Below, one piece after another: positions 1 to 5,287 of a DNA stretch of 7,556 nucleotides (positions are counted from its first letter, which is position 1; the number at the start of each line of letters is the position of its first letter). A program made the position numbers and the translations under genes. The notes under the pieces are model-generated. The model was not told where the DNA came from, did not search any database, and worked only from the letters and a program-made list of their open reading frames with translations. The stretch spans positions 1 through 7,556 of the forward strand of contig JAOPYW010000001.1 of assembly GCA_025964405.1 (NCBI GenBank), read 5' to 3'. The stretch is from Thermoleophilia bacterium (GTDB lineage: Bacteria > Actinomycetota > Thermoleophilia > Gaiellales > SKUG01).

Positions 1-274
1 CCGTGGTGAACGGCAGCTTGCCCGGCTTGCGTGCTGCCACGAAGCCCGCGCCGAGCGCGTAGGCGAGTGGCGCGCCGAACATGAAGCCGCGCGCCTCGGC
101 GCCGAGCACCAGGTCGGGCTTCCACGGAGCGACTGCTTCCGCGAGTTCATCGACGATCGCCTTGAACGCCGGGCCGTCGGCGAGCATCGGCATGATGTCC
201 TTGAACAGGATGCCCGGCTTCGGGAAGTCGGGTACGTCGCGGATCAGGTCGGCGTAGGGCGTGGTCGGGCTCAT
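1..274 (-). CDS. apt: Adenine phosphoribosyltransferase, N-terminal part (cut by window edge)
   Basis: This enzyme salvages adenine: adenine plus PRPP gives AMP and pyrophosphate in the cytoplasm. Ninety-one codons are visible, about half of a usual APT of 170-180 residues; the rest lies left of position 1. The N-terminus shows the family pattern IRDVPDFPKPGILFKDI (residues 11-27) and the strongly conserved GAEARGFMFG followed by RKPGKLP (about residues 82-88). The PRPP-binding loop (VDDxxATGGT) falls outside the window and cannot be checked. The ATG at 272-274 has AAGGA about 9 nt upstream. The gene lies 88 bp after the MerR regulator on the same strand, so it could be read from that transcript. 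In actinobacteria apt is often followed by relA, which cannot be seen here. Confidence 0.96.
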   Translation of the reverse strand, partial: MSPTTPYADLIRDVPDFPKPGILFKDIMPMLADGPAFKAIVDELAEAVAPWKPDLVLGAEARGFMFGAPLAYALGAGFVAARKPGKLPFTT

Positions 275-362
275 TCGGGGGATCCTTCGTCGTGCGCGCG
301 CCGCGTGATCGCAGGCGGGGGCAACAGGGGTGGGGAAACGTCGGGCGTGGTCGCGGGCGGGC

Positions 363-1172
363 TCAGATGAGGTGCGCCGCGGCGGGGTTCCTCTGGAGGT
401 CACTGGCCGGGGCCGGCACCGAGCCGGTGGCGCGCTGGGTACTGAGCTTCACGTCGCGCACGAACGCGATGCGCATGAACTCGACGAGCTGGCTCGTGAC
501 CTGCTCGACGGTGCGGATCGCGTGTTCGCGCTGGTCGGCGCCGGGCACGCGCAGGAGCGTCGCGGCGTACTGCTCGACGATGCTGCCCTGACGGCTGGCG
601 GCCGACGCGGCCTGGCGCAGGTGACGCACGTCCATGCCGAGCCGCGCGAGCGCGCCGGCCAGGGTGACGAGGCCGACCTCGTCCTGCGTGTAGCGCAGGG
701 AACCGTCGCTCTCGCGACGACCGGCGACGATGTCGGCGGAGCGGCACTCCTCCAGGAATTCGTGGGTGACCGCGGCGGCACGGGTCACGGCCTCGGCGCT
801 CACGTACTGGTCACCGGTGCCGTCGAGGCGCACCTGACCCGCGGTCGGCACCATGCCGGCCGGTCGGTACGCCGCGTCGCGGCGGGCGACGGGGCTACTC
901 GTGACGGGCGTGTCTGATTCGAGGCGGCGGCGAAGCTCCTCACGGATGACGCGCAGCGGCATGAACTCGTCACGCTGCATCTGCAGGGCCGCACGCAGCG
1001 CCTCGACGTCAGCCGGCGTGTAGACGCGGTAGCCACCCGGTGTGCGTGCCGGCTCGATGATGCCCTTGTCCTGCAGGAAGCGCAGCTTCGAGATCGAGAT
1101 GTCGGGGAACTCGGGGCGCAGCAGGTCGCAGACCTGGCCGATGCGCATGGGCTTGTCACTCGTGTCTGTCAT
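363..1172 (-). CDS. ftsR: MerR-family transcriptional regulator, FtsR / Rv1828 type
   Basis: DNA-binding regulator of 269 residues (283 with the alternative start). Residues 9-82 form a MerR-type winged helix-turn-helix with the subgroup hallmarks DLLRPEFPDISISKLRF, GGYRVYTPADV and MPLRVIREEL. A second MerR-like segment at about 121-205 (YVSAEAV, SLRYTQDEV, LGMDVRHLR) is typical of the actinobacterial Rv1828/FtsR group. It lacks the cysteines of metal-sensing MerR proteins. Corynebacterium glutamicum FtsR activates ftsZ; transferring that role to this protein is inference. The C-terminal 25 residues look disordered. The start is uncertain: the ATG at 1170-1172 fits family length but has GGAAGG 13 nt away, while an in-frame TTG at 1212-1214 has GGGAGG at an ideal 9 nt. 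It follows the FHA gene (77 bp, or 35 bp from the TTG), the same order as garA and Rv1828 in Mycobacterium. Confidence 0.92.
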   Translation of the reverse strand: MTDTSDKPMRIGQVCDLLRPEFPDISISKLRFLQDKGIIEPARTPGGYRVYTPADVEALRAALQMQRDEFMPLRVIREELRRRLESDTPVTSSPVARRDAAYRPAGMVPTAGQVRLDGTGDQYVSAEAVTRAAAVTHEFLEECRSADIVAGRRESDGSLRYTQDEVGLVTLAGALARLGMDVRHLRQAASAASRQGSIVEQYAATLLRVPGADQREHAIRTVEQVTSQLVEFMRIAFVRDVKLSTQRATGSVPAPASDLQRNPAAAHLI

Positions 1173-1249
1173 GTGGCGCGGCGAACCTTCCGTGGTTTCG
1201 TGTGCGTCACGCAAGTAGCTGCGCCTCCCGTCCTGGAAGGCTGCGGTCG

Positions 1250-1705
1250 CTACTCGGCGAGGTACGTGAGCTTGTACTTACCAATCTGTAGTTCGTCGCC
1301 GTCCGTGAGCGCCTGCTTGTCGACGCGCTCATGGTTGACGAAGGTGCCGTTGAGGCTGGCTCGATCCTCGAGGCGCACCGAACTCGTGTCGTTGTACACC
1401 ACGGCATGTTCCCGTGACACGGTGACATCGTCAAGGAAGATGTCACTCGTCGGGGAACGCCCGATGGTGGTCGTGTCGAGCAGTCTGAACCGCTCGCCCG
1501 CACGCCCGCCACCGGAGCGGATGACGAGGGCCGCGCCCTGGCCACCCGATGGCTCGACGGGGACATTCGAGTCGGGGTCACGACCGACGCCCGGCAGCGG
1601 CACCGGGATGGTCTCGGTGTGCTGCTCCGCGACGAGGTACGCGCCGCACTTGGCGCAGTAGTTCGCGTCAGCGTTGTTCTGGTGTCCGCAGGCGGTGCAA
1701 AACAT
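1250..1705 (-). CDS. Zinc-ribbon plus FHA-domain protein, GarA-like
   Basis: A 151-residue cytoplasmic phosphothreonine-reading protein. An N-terminal zinc ribbon uses Cys3, Cys6, Cys17 and Cys20 (CTAC and CAKC pairs). A linker of about 35 residues carries Thr30 and Thr32 in the sequence HTETIPV. The C-terminal FHA domain (about 58-148) has the pThr-binding signature: Gly-Arg at 82-83, SREH at 97-100 and LNGTFVN at 118-124. GarA of mycobacteria is a similar small FHA protein whose N-terminal ETT threonine is phosphorylated by PknB or PknG, after which its own FHA domain binds it and stops it inhibiting 2-oxoglutarate and glutamate enzymes. A similar switch through Thr30/Thr32 is inference. 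The ATG at 1703-1705 lies 22 bp after the rsiG-like stop with no clear Shine-Dalgarno, so coupling to that gene is likely. The MerR gene follows, as garA is followed by Rv1828. Mycobacterial GarA lacks the zinc ribbon. Confidence 0.93.
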   Translation of the reverse strand: MFCTACGHQNNADANYCAKCGAYLVAEQHTETIPVPLPGVGRDPDSNVPVEPSGGQGAALVIRSGGGRAGERFRLLDTTTIGRSPTSDIFLDDVTVSREHAVVYNDTSSVRLEDRASLNGTFVNHERVDKQALTDGDELQIGKYKLTYLAE

Positions 1706-1727
1706 GGTCAGTGGGGCCGCGGCCGGA

Positions 1728-1994
1728 TCAGACCGTGCCGTCGTGCTGCTCGGTGGGGAGGCCCTTGCCCGCGAGGATGCTGCTCAGGTGCTCGATGTCG
1801 ATGCCGTCGAGGGCGCCGCCGTCACCGGAGTAGGTGGCCTTTTTGCGTGCGAGGAGCTCGCTCTTGAGGATGTCGATGTATCCGTGCAGGATGCGGCGAC
1901 GGTAGGAGACTTCGTTCTCTTCCTTCACGTAGCGGTCGATGAGCTCCTTGAGCTCGACGTCGCCGAGTGAACCGAGATCGGGCAGTGCTTCCAC
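1728..1994 (-). CDS. rsiG: RsiG-like protein with a single c-di-GMP-binding motif
   Basis: A small helical protein of 88 residues. Residues 26-41 read E-x3-S-x2-R-x3-H-x3-D (Glu26, Ser30, Arg33, His37, Asp41). This is the c-di-GMP signature E(X)3S(X)2R(X)3Q(X)3D of RsiG, with His in place of Gln. Residues 12-52 look like one long charged helix and the tail (53-88) is Gly- and acid-rich. Streptomyces RsiG has two motifs and, with c-di-GMP, sequesters the sigma factor WhiG. Single-motif RsiG from Rubrobacter radiotolerans works as a homodimer and controls type IV pilus genes. That this protein binds c-di-GMP and a WhiG-like sigma is inferred; no sigma-factor gene is in the window. The GTG start at 1992-1994 has a very strong GAGGAGG site 8 nt away. 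The gene leads a tight cluster with the FHA and MerR genes. A plain structural coiled coil is the alternative. Confidence 0.82.
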   Translation of the reverse strand: MEALPDLGSLGDVELKELIDRYVKEENEVSYRRRILHGYIDILKSELLARKKATYSGDGGALDGIDIEHLSSILAGKGLPTEQHDGTV

Positions 1995-1997
1995 GGG

Positions 1998-2009
1998 GGT
2001 CTCCTCCTC
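1998..2009 (-). promoter_or_regulatory. Strong ribosome binding site deciding the GTG start of rsiG-like gene
   Basis: Read on the minus strand, GAGGAGGAG lies about 8 nt before the GTG at 1992-1994. It is the best Shine-Dalgarno in the window and supports GTG over any internal start; the protein has no internal Met. Confidence 0.75.
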
Positions 2010-2081
2010 ATCAGCCGGAGCAACCCTCCGGCGGAGGTCCAGTCTACACGAGCAGCCCAGACACTTCGCTCGCCGAAGACA

Positions 2082-2117
2082 CGAAGGGCGCCACCGCCGC
2101 TGCGATGACGCCCTTCG
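2082..2117 (-). terminator. Hairpin downstream of tRNA-Pro, possible terminator
   Basis: Perfect 9-bp inverted repeat CGAAGGGCG (2082-2090) and CGCCCTTCG (2109-2117) with an 18-nt loop, starting 6 bp beyond the tRNA 3' end. There is no long T-run after the stem (TGTCTTCGG follows on the minus strand), so intrinsic termination would be weak, or the hairpin may act in 3'-end processing. It also lies in the leader before the rsiG-like gene (stem base 87 bp from its GTG), so it could limit read-through from the tRNA promoter into the rsiG operon. Confidence 0.5.
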
Positions 2118-2123
2118 GACCTA

Positions 2124-2197
2124 TCGGGACGACTGGATTCGAACCAGCGACCGCCCGGCCCCCAGCCGGGAGCGCTACCAGACTGCGCCACGTCCCG
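2124..2197 (-). tRNA. tRNA-Pro, anticodon GGG
   Basis: A full cloverleaf can be folded from the minus strand. The acceptor stem CGGGACG pairs with CGTCCCG, with discriminator A. The D stem is GCGC/GCGC. The anticodon stem CCCGG/CCGGG holds loop CTGGGGG, so positions 34-36 read GGG. The T arm is GCTGG/CCAGT with loop TTCGAAT. The C1-G72 pair and A73 are proline identity marks, and the GGG anticodon reads CCC and CCU codons. The 3' CCA is not encoded (TAGG follows), so it must be added by the nucleotidyltransferase. Length is 74 nt including the discriminator. Confidence 0.97.
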
Positions 2198-2212
2198 GAG
2201 CAATCGCTCCCA

Positions 2213-2242
2213 ATCATACCCGCGCCGGAGGCGCTATGCCAG
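2213..2242 (-). promoter_or_regulatory. Promoter of tRNA-Pro
   Basis: On the minus strand a -35-like CTGGCA (2237-2242) is followed after 18 bp by TATGAT (2213-2218), five of six matches to TATAAT. Transcription would start near 2206, about 9 nt before the mature tRNA. The -35 box overlaps the stop codon (2234-2236) of the preceding hypothetical gene. The short leader can form GGAGC-GATT-GCTCC (2197-2210), which pairs with the first base of the acceptor stem. Confidence 0.6.
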
Positions 2243-2635
2243 CGTCGCGGCGATCTCGACCAGGTAGCTGCGAGCTACTCCGAGCCATTCGACGGCCAGG
2301 TGCTGGTGCAGCGCCACGTCGGTGGTTCCGCGGTCGAGGCTGTCGACGTGGTAACGCGCACCCTGCAGCTCGCGGATGGCGGCCTGTGCCTGCTTCCGCG
2401 CCGGGTCGAGCGACGCGTCGGGAGCCAGCAGCGCGAAGCCCTCGACCACGTGCGCGATAGCCGCGTCGATCGTGGGGAGCTGGTCGAACTGCCTGGCCAG
2501 CACGCCATCACGGGCGCGTTCGACCTCGAGCTTCGCGTGGGCGAATGCGACACCGGCGGTCGTGGCTGCGGGCGCGACGGGTGCGCTCGCTGCAGCAGCG
2601 AACGCGCGGGCGGTGGTCGGAGCGGTGACGTTCAT
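2234..2635 (-). CDS. Hypothetical Ala-rich helical protein
   Basis: I do not recognise this 133-residue protein. The first 34 residues are low-complexity Ala/Pro/Thr and probably disordered. Residues 35-132 look all-helical, with a charged helix (AKLEVERARDGVLARQF), a middle helical pair, and a C-terminal amphipathic stretch containing YHVDSLDRG and HQHLAVEWLG. There is no cysteine, no clear membrane segment and no convincing signal peptide. The ATG at 2633-2635 has GAGG 6 nt upstream, which is better than the longer reading frame starting at 2713. Codon third positions are strongly G/C, as in the neighbours. It lies between the membrane-protein gene (79 bp upstream, same strand) and tRNA-Pro. 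It may be a lineage-specific helical-bundle protein. Confidence 0.7.
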   Translation of the reverse strand: MNVTAPTTARAFAAAASAPVAPAATTAGVAFAHAKLEVERARDGVLARQFDQLPTIDAAIAHVVEGFALLAPDASLDPARKQAQAAIRELQGARYHVDSLDRGTTDVALHQHLAVEWLGVARSYLVEIAATLA

Positions 2636-2714
2636 GCGGATCCTCGTGCGGCGGGGGAACGGTTCCCGGCACGCTACGTGTTCGCGCGCCGGGGCGCGGC
2701 AGTCGAGCAGCAAT

Positions 2715-3209
2715 CTAGTAGGCGACGCCGTTGGCGTCTTCCCTGACCTCGGCCTGTGCGCGGGCCTTGCGCACGGTGCGCGGCGTGAGCGCCGCCATCA
2801 CGGCGAAGAAGCCGAACAGCACCGACATCGACGCGGCGCTGGCGCGCAGCTGGGAGCAGTCGACGCCGGGCTTGGTGAGGCTCATCACGAGTTCGTCGCC
2901 CGCACCCGGGCAGCGCGCCGACGTGATCGCCTGCCAGCCGGTGAGGCTCGACATCAGGGCGCCGAGCAGGAGCACCGCCATCCACGCACCACGGCCGCCG
3001 AGGAAGTGCCACATGACGAAGGCGAGCCCGATGACGGCGAAGAGGCCGATCGCGCCGGGCACGGTGCCCGCCCACCAGAGGCTTGCCGTAGCGGCCAGAC
3101 CGAGCAGGCCCCAAGCGACGTGGTTGCGGTACCCCGTCGTGCGGTGGTCGACGCCGCCGGCAGCGGCTTCGGGCGTGTCGGAATCGGGGGTGCTGGCGGT
3201 CGTCGTCAT
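2715..3209 (-). CDS. Four-helix membrane protein of unknown function
   Basis: A 164-residue predicted inner-membrane protein not matched to a family I know. The N-terminal 29 residues are polar. Hydrophobic segments lie at about 31-48, 51-70, 75-93 and 124-142. Arg28, the GGRG turn between segments 2 and 3, and the basic tail (PRTVRKARAQ) argue for both ends in the cytoplasm. The 30-residue loop between segments 3 and 4 would then be outside, and it holds the only two cysteines, Cys100 and Cys118, which could form a disulfide. The ATG at 3207-3209 is preceded by TAGGAT 6 nt away, which may be a -10 box for a leaderless mRNA or contain an AGGA ribosome site. It lies 72 bp after ispG on the same strand. 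Confidence 0.82.
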   Translation of the reverse strand: MTTTASTPDSDTPEAAAGGVDHRTTGYRNHVAWGLLGLAATASLWWAGTVPGAIGLFAVIGLAFVMWHFLGGRGAWMAVLLLGALMSSLTGWQAITSARCPGAGDELVMSLTKPGVDCSQLRASAASMSVLFGFFAVMAALTPRTVRKARAQAEVREDANGVAY

Positions 3210-3215
3210 GGGTGG

Positions 3216-3221
3216 ATCCTA
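3216..3221 (-). promoter_or_regulatory. Possible -10 box of the membrane-protein gene
   Basis: TAGGAT on the minus strand (TAnnnT pattern) ends exactly 6 nt before the ATG at 3209, the spacing expected if transcription starts at the A of the start codon. No -35 match is visible at 17-18 bp. The AGGA inside it could equally serve as a ribosome site, so the call is ambiguous. Confidence 0.35.
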
Positions 3222-3281
3222 CCGTGCAGCGCCGTGTGCCCGCGTCGCGCGCCCGCTCGAACTGGCCGCCCGACGCTCGAG

Positions 3282-4445
3282 CTACTCGTGGCCGACGAGC
3301 GTCACCGTGGGCCCTGCGAGGGGCTCACGGGCGTCCTCGGCTCCCTCGTGCTTGCCGAAGGCGACCTTGTCGCGCCGCTCGGGCTTGCCCGCGGCGATCC
3401 AGGCGTCGATCTCCTGGAACAGCTCGTCGACGAGCTGGGCCTGGGGCACCTTGCGCAGCACCTCGCCGTGCGCGTAGAGGAAGCCGACGAGGCGCCCGCC
3501 AGCGATGCCGAAGTCGGCGTTGCCCGCCTCGCCCGGTCCGTTGACCGCGCAGCCCATGACCGCGATCTCCATGATCTCGTCGCCGTAGTCGGCGCGGAGG
3601 CGGTCCTCCACCTGGCCGGCGAGGTCGACGATCTCGACATCCGCGCGCCCGCACGAGGGGCACGCGATCATGTTGAAGCCCTTCTTGCGCAGGCCGGTCG
3701 CCTTGAGCACTTCCCAGGCGACCTTGACCTCCTCCACGGGATCGGCCGACAGCGACACGCGGATGGTGTCGCCGATGCCGTCCATCAGGAGCGGCGCGAG
3801 GCCGGCGACGCTCTTGATCGTGCCGGCGAAGATCGTGCCGGCCTCGGTGACGCCGAGGTGCAGCGGGCAGTCGACCTTCTCGGCGAGCTGGCGGTAGGCG
3901 TTGACCATCACGACGGGGTCGGAGGCCTTCACGGAGATCTTGTAGTTGGAGTAGCCCATCTTCTCGAGCAGGCGCACCTCCTCGAGCGCGCCCTCCACGA
4001 GCGCCTCGGCGGGTGACGGCACGGCCATCGAGCGCAGGTGCATGGGCAACGAACCCATGTTCATGCCGATGCGGATCGGGATGTTCTTGGCCTTGGCGGC
4101 CTCGACGACCTGGATCACCTTGTCGTCGCCCCCGATGTTGCCGGGGTTGATGCGCACGCACGCGACGTTCGCCTCGATCGCCTTGAGCGCGAGCGAGGCG
4201 TTGAAGTGGATGTCGGCCACGACCGGCAGCGGCGAGAACTTCACGATCTCGGGCAGGGCGTGCGCGTCGGGCAGCCCGGGCACGGCGACGCGAACGATCT
4301 CGCAGCCGGCCTCGAACAGCTCCTGGATCTGTGCGAGGGTCGCCTTCGGGTCGTTCGTCTGAGTGGTCGTCATCGACTGCACGGCGACGGGGGCACCCCC
4401 ACCGACCGTGACGCGACCGACCTGAACGCTGCGCTTGGAAGCCAT
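3282..4445 (-). CDS. ispG: 4-hydroxy-3-methylbut-2-en-1-yl diphosphate synthase (IspG/GcpE)
   Basis: Sixth enzyme of the MEP isoprenoid pathway: it reductively opens 2-C-methyl-D-erythritol 2,4-cyclodiphosphate to HMBPP using a [4Fe-4S] cluster, in the cytoplasm. The 387 residues match the usual bacterial two-domain length. An N-terminal TIM-barrel carries VAVQSMTTTQTNDP (20-33), RVAVPG, VADIHFN (76-82) and RINPGNIG (98-105). The C-terminal cluster domain has CPSC (Cys262, Cys265), Cys299 in MGCAVNGPGE, and the cluster-ligand glutamate Glu306. All key residues are present. The ATG at 4443-4445 has no Shine-Dalgarno, but a TAGACT box lies 6 nt before it. dxr and rseP, its usual neighbours, lie upstream in the same direction, separated from it by the DUF488 gene and a small plus-strand frame. 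Confidence 0.98.
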   Translation of the reverse strand: MASKRSVQVGRVTVGGGAPVAVQSMTTTQTNDPKATLAQIQELFEAGCEIVRVAVPGLPDAHALPEIVKFSPLPVVADIHFNASLALKAIEANVACVRINPGNIGGDDKVIQVVEAAKAKNIPIRIGMNMGSLPMHLRSMAVPSPAEALVEGALEEVRLLEKMGYSNYKISVKASDPVVMVNAYRQLAEKVDCPLHLGVTEAGTIFAGTIKSVAGLAPLLMDGIGDTIRVSLSADPVEEVKVAWEVLKATGLRKKGFNMIACPSCGRADVEIVDLAGQVEDRLRADYGDEIMEIAVMGCAVNGPGEAGNADFGIAGGRLVGFLYAHGEVLRKVPQAQLVDELFQEIDAWIAAGKPERRDKVAFGKHEGAEDAREPLAGPTVTLVGHE

Positions 4446-4451
4446 GCGGCA

Positions 4452-4457
4452 AGTCTA
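4452..4457 (-). promoter_or_regulatory. -10 box for a probably leaderless ispG mRNA
   Basis: TAGACT on the minus strand ends 6 nt before the ispG ATG, and no ribosome site exists upstream. Leaderless mRNAs with a TAnnnT box at this distance are common in actinobacteria. No good -35 is seen at 17-18 bp. Confidence 0.5.
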
Positions 4458-4551
4458 GCTGGATGGGCGTTGACCGCGCGCCCCGTCGCGGTGCCTACTG
4501 GAGGCGACCGCCGCAGCCCTCGGGGCGCGGCACGACGACGGGACCTCCACC

Positions 4552-4764
4552 TTGCGCGACACCGCCCTCACCGACACGACGACCCTGGCCACGAACGCGA
4601 CGGCGATCGCGAGCATCGAGGCAGTCTCGCCGGCCGGCCTGGCGCCGCGCCTGACCGTGGCTCCCGCCGCGCCGTTCGTGCCCGTGTTCGACCTGCTCGC
4701 GGTGCTCGACGACCTGGCCGAAGCCGTGGCCTCGCTCGAGCGCGTGCTCGACGCCGACGGCTGA
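4552..4764 (+). CDS. Possible small protein of unknown function
   Basis: A plus-strand frame of 70 residues in the gap between ispG and the DUF488 gene, divergent from ispG and convergent with DUF488. Support comes from composition: nearly every codon ends in G or C, as in the certain genes, and the opposite strand reads as Ser/Arg-rich nonsense. The product has a Thr/Ala-rich N-half and a likely amphipathic C-terminal helix (about 45-67, FDLLAVLDDLAEAVASLERV) with leucine and valine at heptad-like positions, suggesting self-association. The TTG start at 4552 has no good ribosome site. A GGAGG at 4500-4504 has no ATG, GTG or TTG in suitable reach, and the frame is open back to 4474. The start is therefore unsure and the gene itself could be spurious. 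Confidence 0.5.
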   Translation: MRDTALTDTTTLATNATAIASIEAVSPAGLAPRLTVAPAAPFVPVFDLLAVLDDLAEAVASLERVLDADG

Positions 4765-4786
4765 CCGAGCCGGTCGTGGCCGGTCA
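4762..4786. terminator. Weak inverted repeat between convergent genes
   Basis: TGACCG (4762-4767) and CGGTCA (4781-4786) form a 6-bp stem around a 13-nt loop; a nested GACCG-AGC-CGGTC is an alternative. It spans the 19-bp gap between the stop of the small plus-strand frame and the stop of the DUF488 gene. It has no T-run, so a terminator role is a guess from position. Confidence 0.25.
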
Positions 4787-5278
4787 CGCCCCTGGGCTGG
4801 CCAGGTGTTCGACCGTGACGCCGTGGCGTGCGACCAGCTCCTCGGCGATCACCGCGCGGTGACAGCCTCGATGGTCGTGTTCGAAGCAGAGGATGGCGAC
4901 GTGTTCGCGCCCGACCAGTTCGGCGAGGTGCTCGAGCGCGAGTCGCGCCTCGGGGTCGCCGGTGAGGTAGGCGCGGTACTCCTCGCGTGCCTCCTGCAGG
5001 AGTGCACCGCCGAGGCCACCGCTGCGCACCTTCATCGACTCGCGGAACTTCGCGCGGATGTCGAGCGGCGTACCGAGGTCGCGCAGGTGCGTGTAGGCGA
5101 TGCCGACCTCGGCGAGGCCCGCGGTCAGCGTCGACTTGGAGAACCCGGGCTTGCGACTCTGTGCACGGATGCGGACGTCGACGAGCCGGTCGATGGCCGC
5201 GTCGGTGAGGATGCGCAGCAGGTCGTGCTGGGCGCGCCCTTCGTAGCCGATCGTGTCGAGTTGGGGAGCCGGTGCCAT
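4784..5278 (-). CDS. DUF488 family protein
   Basis: A 164-residue member of DUF488, a widespread small cytoplasmic family with no settled biochemical role. Motifs in order are TIGYEGR (9-15), LVDVR (32-36), SRKPGFSK (41-48), HLRDLGTP (64-71) and, near the C-terminus, CFEHDHRGCHRAVIAEEL (131-148). The invariant Cys131, the Cys139-His140-Arg141 triad and the conserved Arg36 are all there, so the likely active or binding site is intact and the length is usual. The ATG at 5276-5278 has AGGAG overlapping the rseP stop codon, only 9 bp downstream of it, so the gene is almost certainly co-transcribed and probably translationally coupled with rseP. No link between the two functions is known to me. 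Confidence 0.93.
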   Translation of the reverse strand: MAPAPQLDTIGYEGRAQHDLLRILTDAAIDRLVDVRIRAQSRKPGFSKSTLTAGLAEVGIAYTHLRDLGTPLDIRAKFRESMKVRSGGLGGALLQEAREEYRAYLTGDPEARLALEHLAELVGREHVAILCFEHDHRGCHRAVIAEELVARHGVTVEHLASPGA

Positions 5279-5287
5279 GCGCAGCTC

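Noticed and set aside
330..917. 195-codon plus-strand frame
   Set aside because: Antisense to the MerR regulator, which has a clear DNA-binding domain; no independent start signal.
1925..2203. Minus-strand frame encoding VAQSGSAPGWG
   Set aside because: This is the well-known false translation of a tRNA-Pro gene; the RNA folds into a full cloverleaf.
1967..2746. Plus-strand frame with TGFEPATARPP
   Set aside because: This is the common artefact from reading a tRNA antisense; it crosses the tRNA and the hypothetical gene on the other strand.
2376..4016. 546-codon open frame on the plus strand
   Set aside because: It lies antisense to the membrane-protein gene and ispG. Its translation is Ala/Arg/Gly/His-rich with no family motif; it is open only because of high GC, while ispG on the other strand has all its catalytic residues.
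3325..4452. 375-codon minus-strand frame
   Set aside because: It is a shifted frame over ispG and gives an Arg-rich composition without domains.
4470..4504. TTGACC and GGAGG as promoter and ribosome site for the small plus-strand frame
   Set aside because: No good -10 box lies 16-18 bp downstream of TTGACC, and no ATG, GTG or TTG of the right frame follows GGAGG at 5-10 nt.
4455..4787. 110-codon minus-strand frame in the ispG-DUF488 gap
   Set aside because: Ser/Arg/Thr-rich with no structure; the plus-strand frame in the same DNA has the codon pattern of a real gene.
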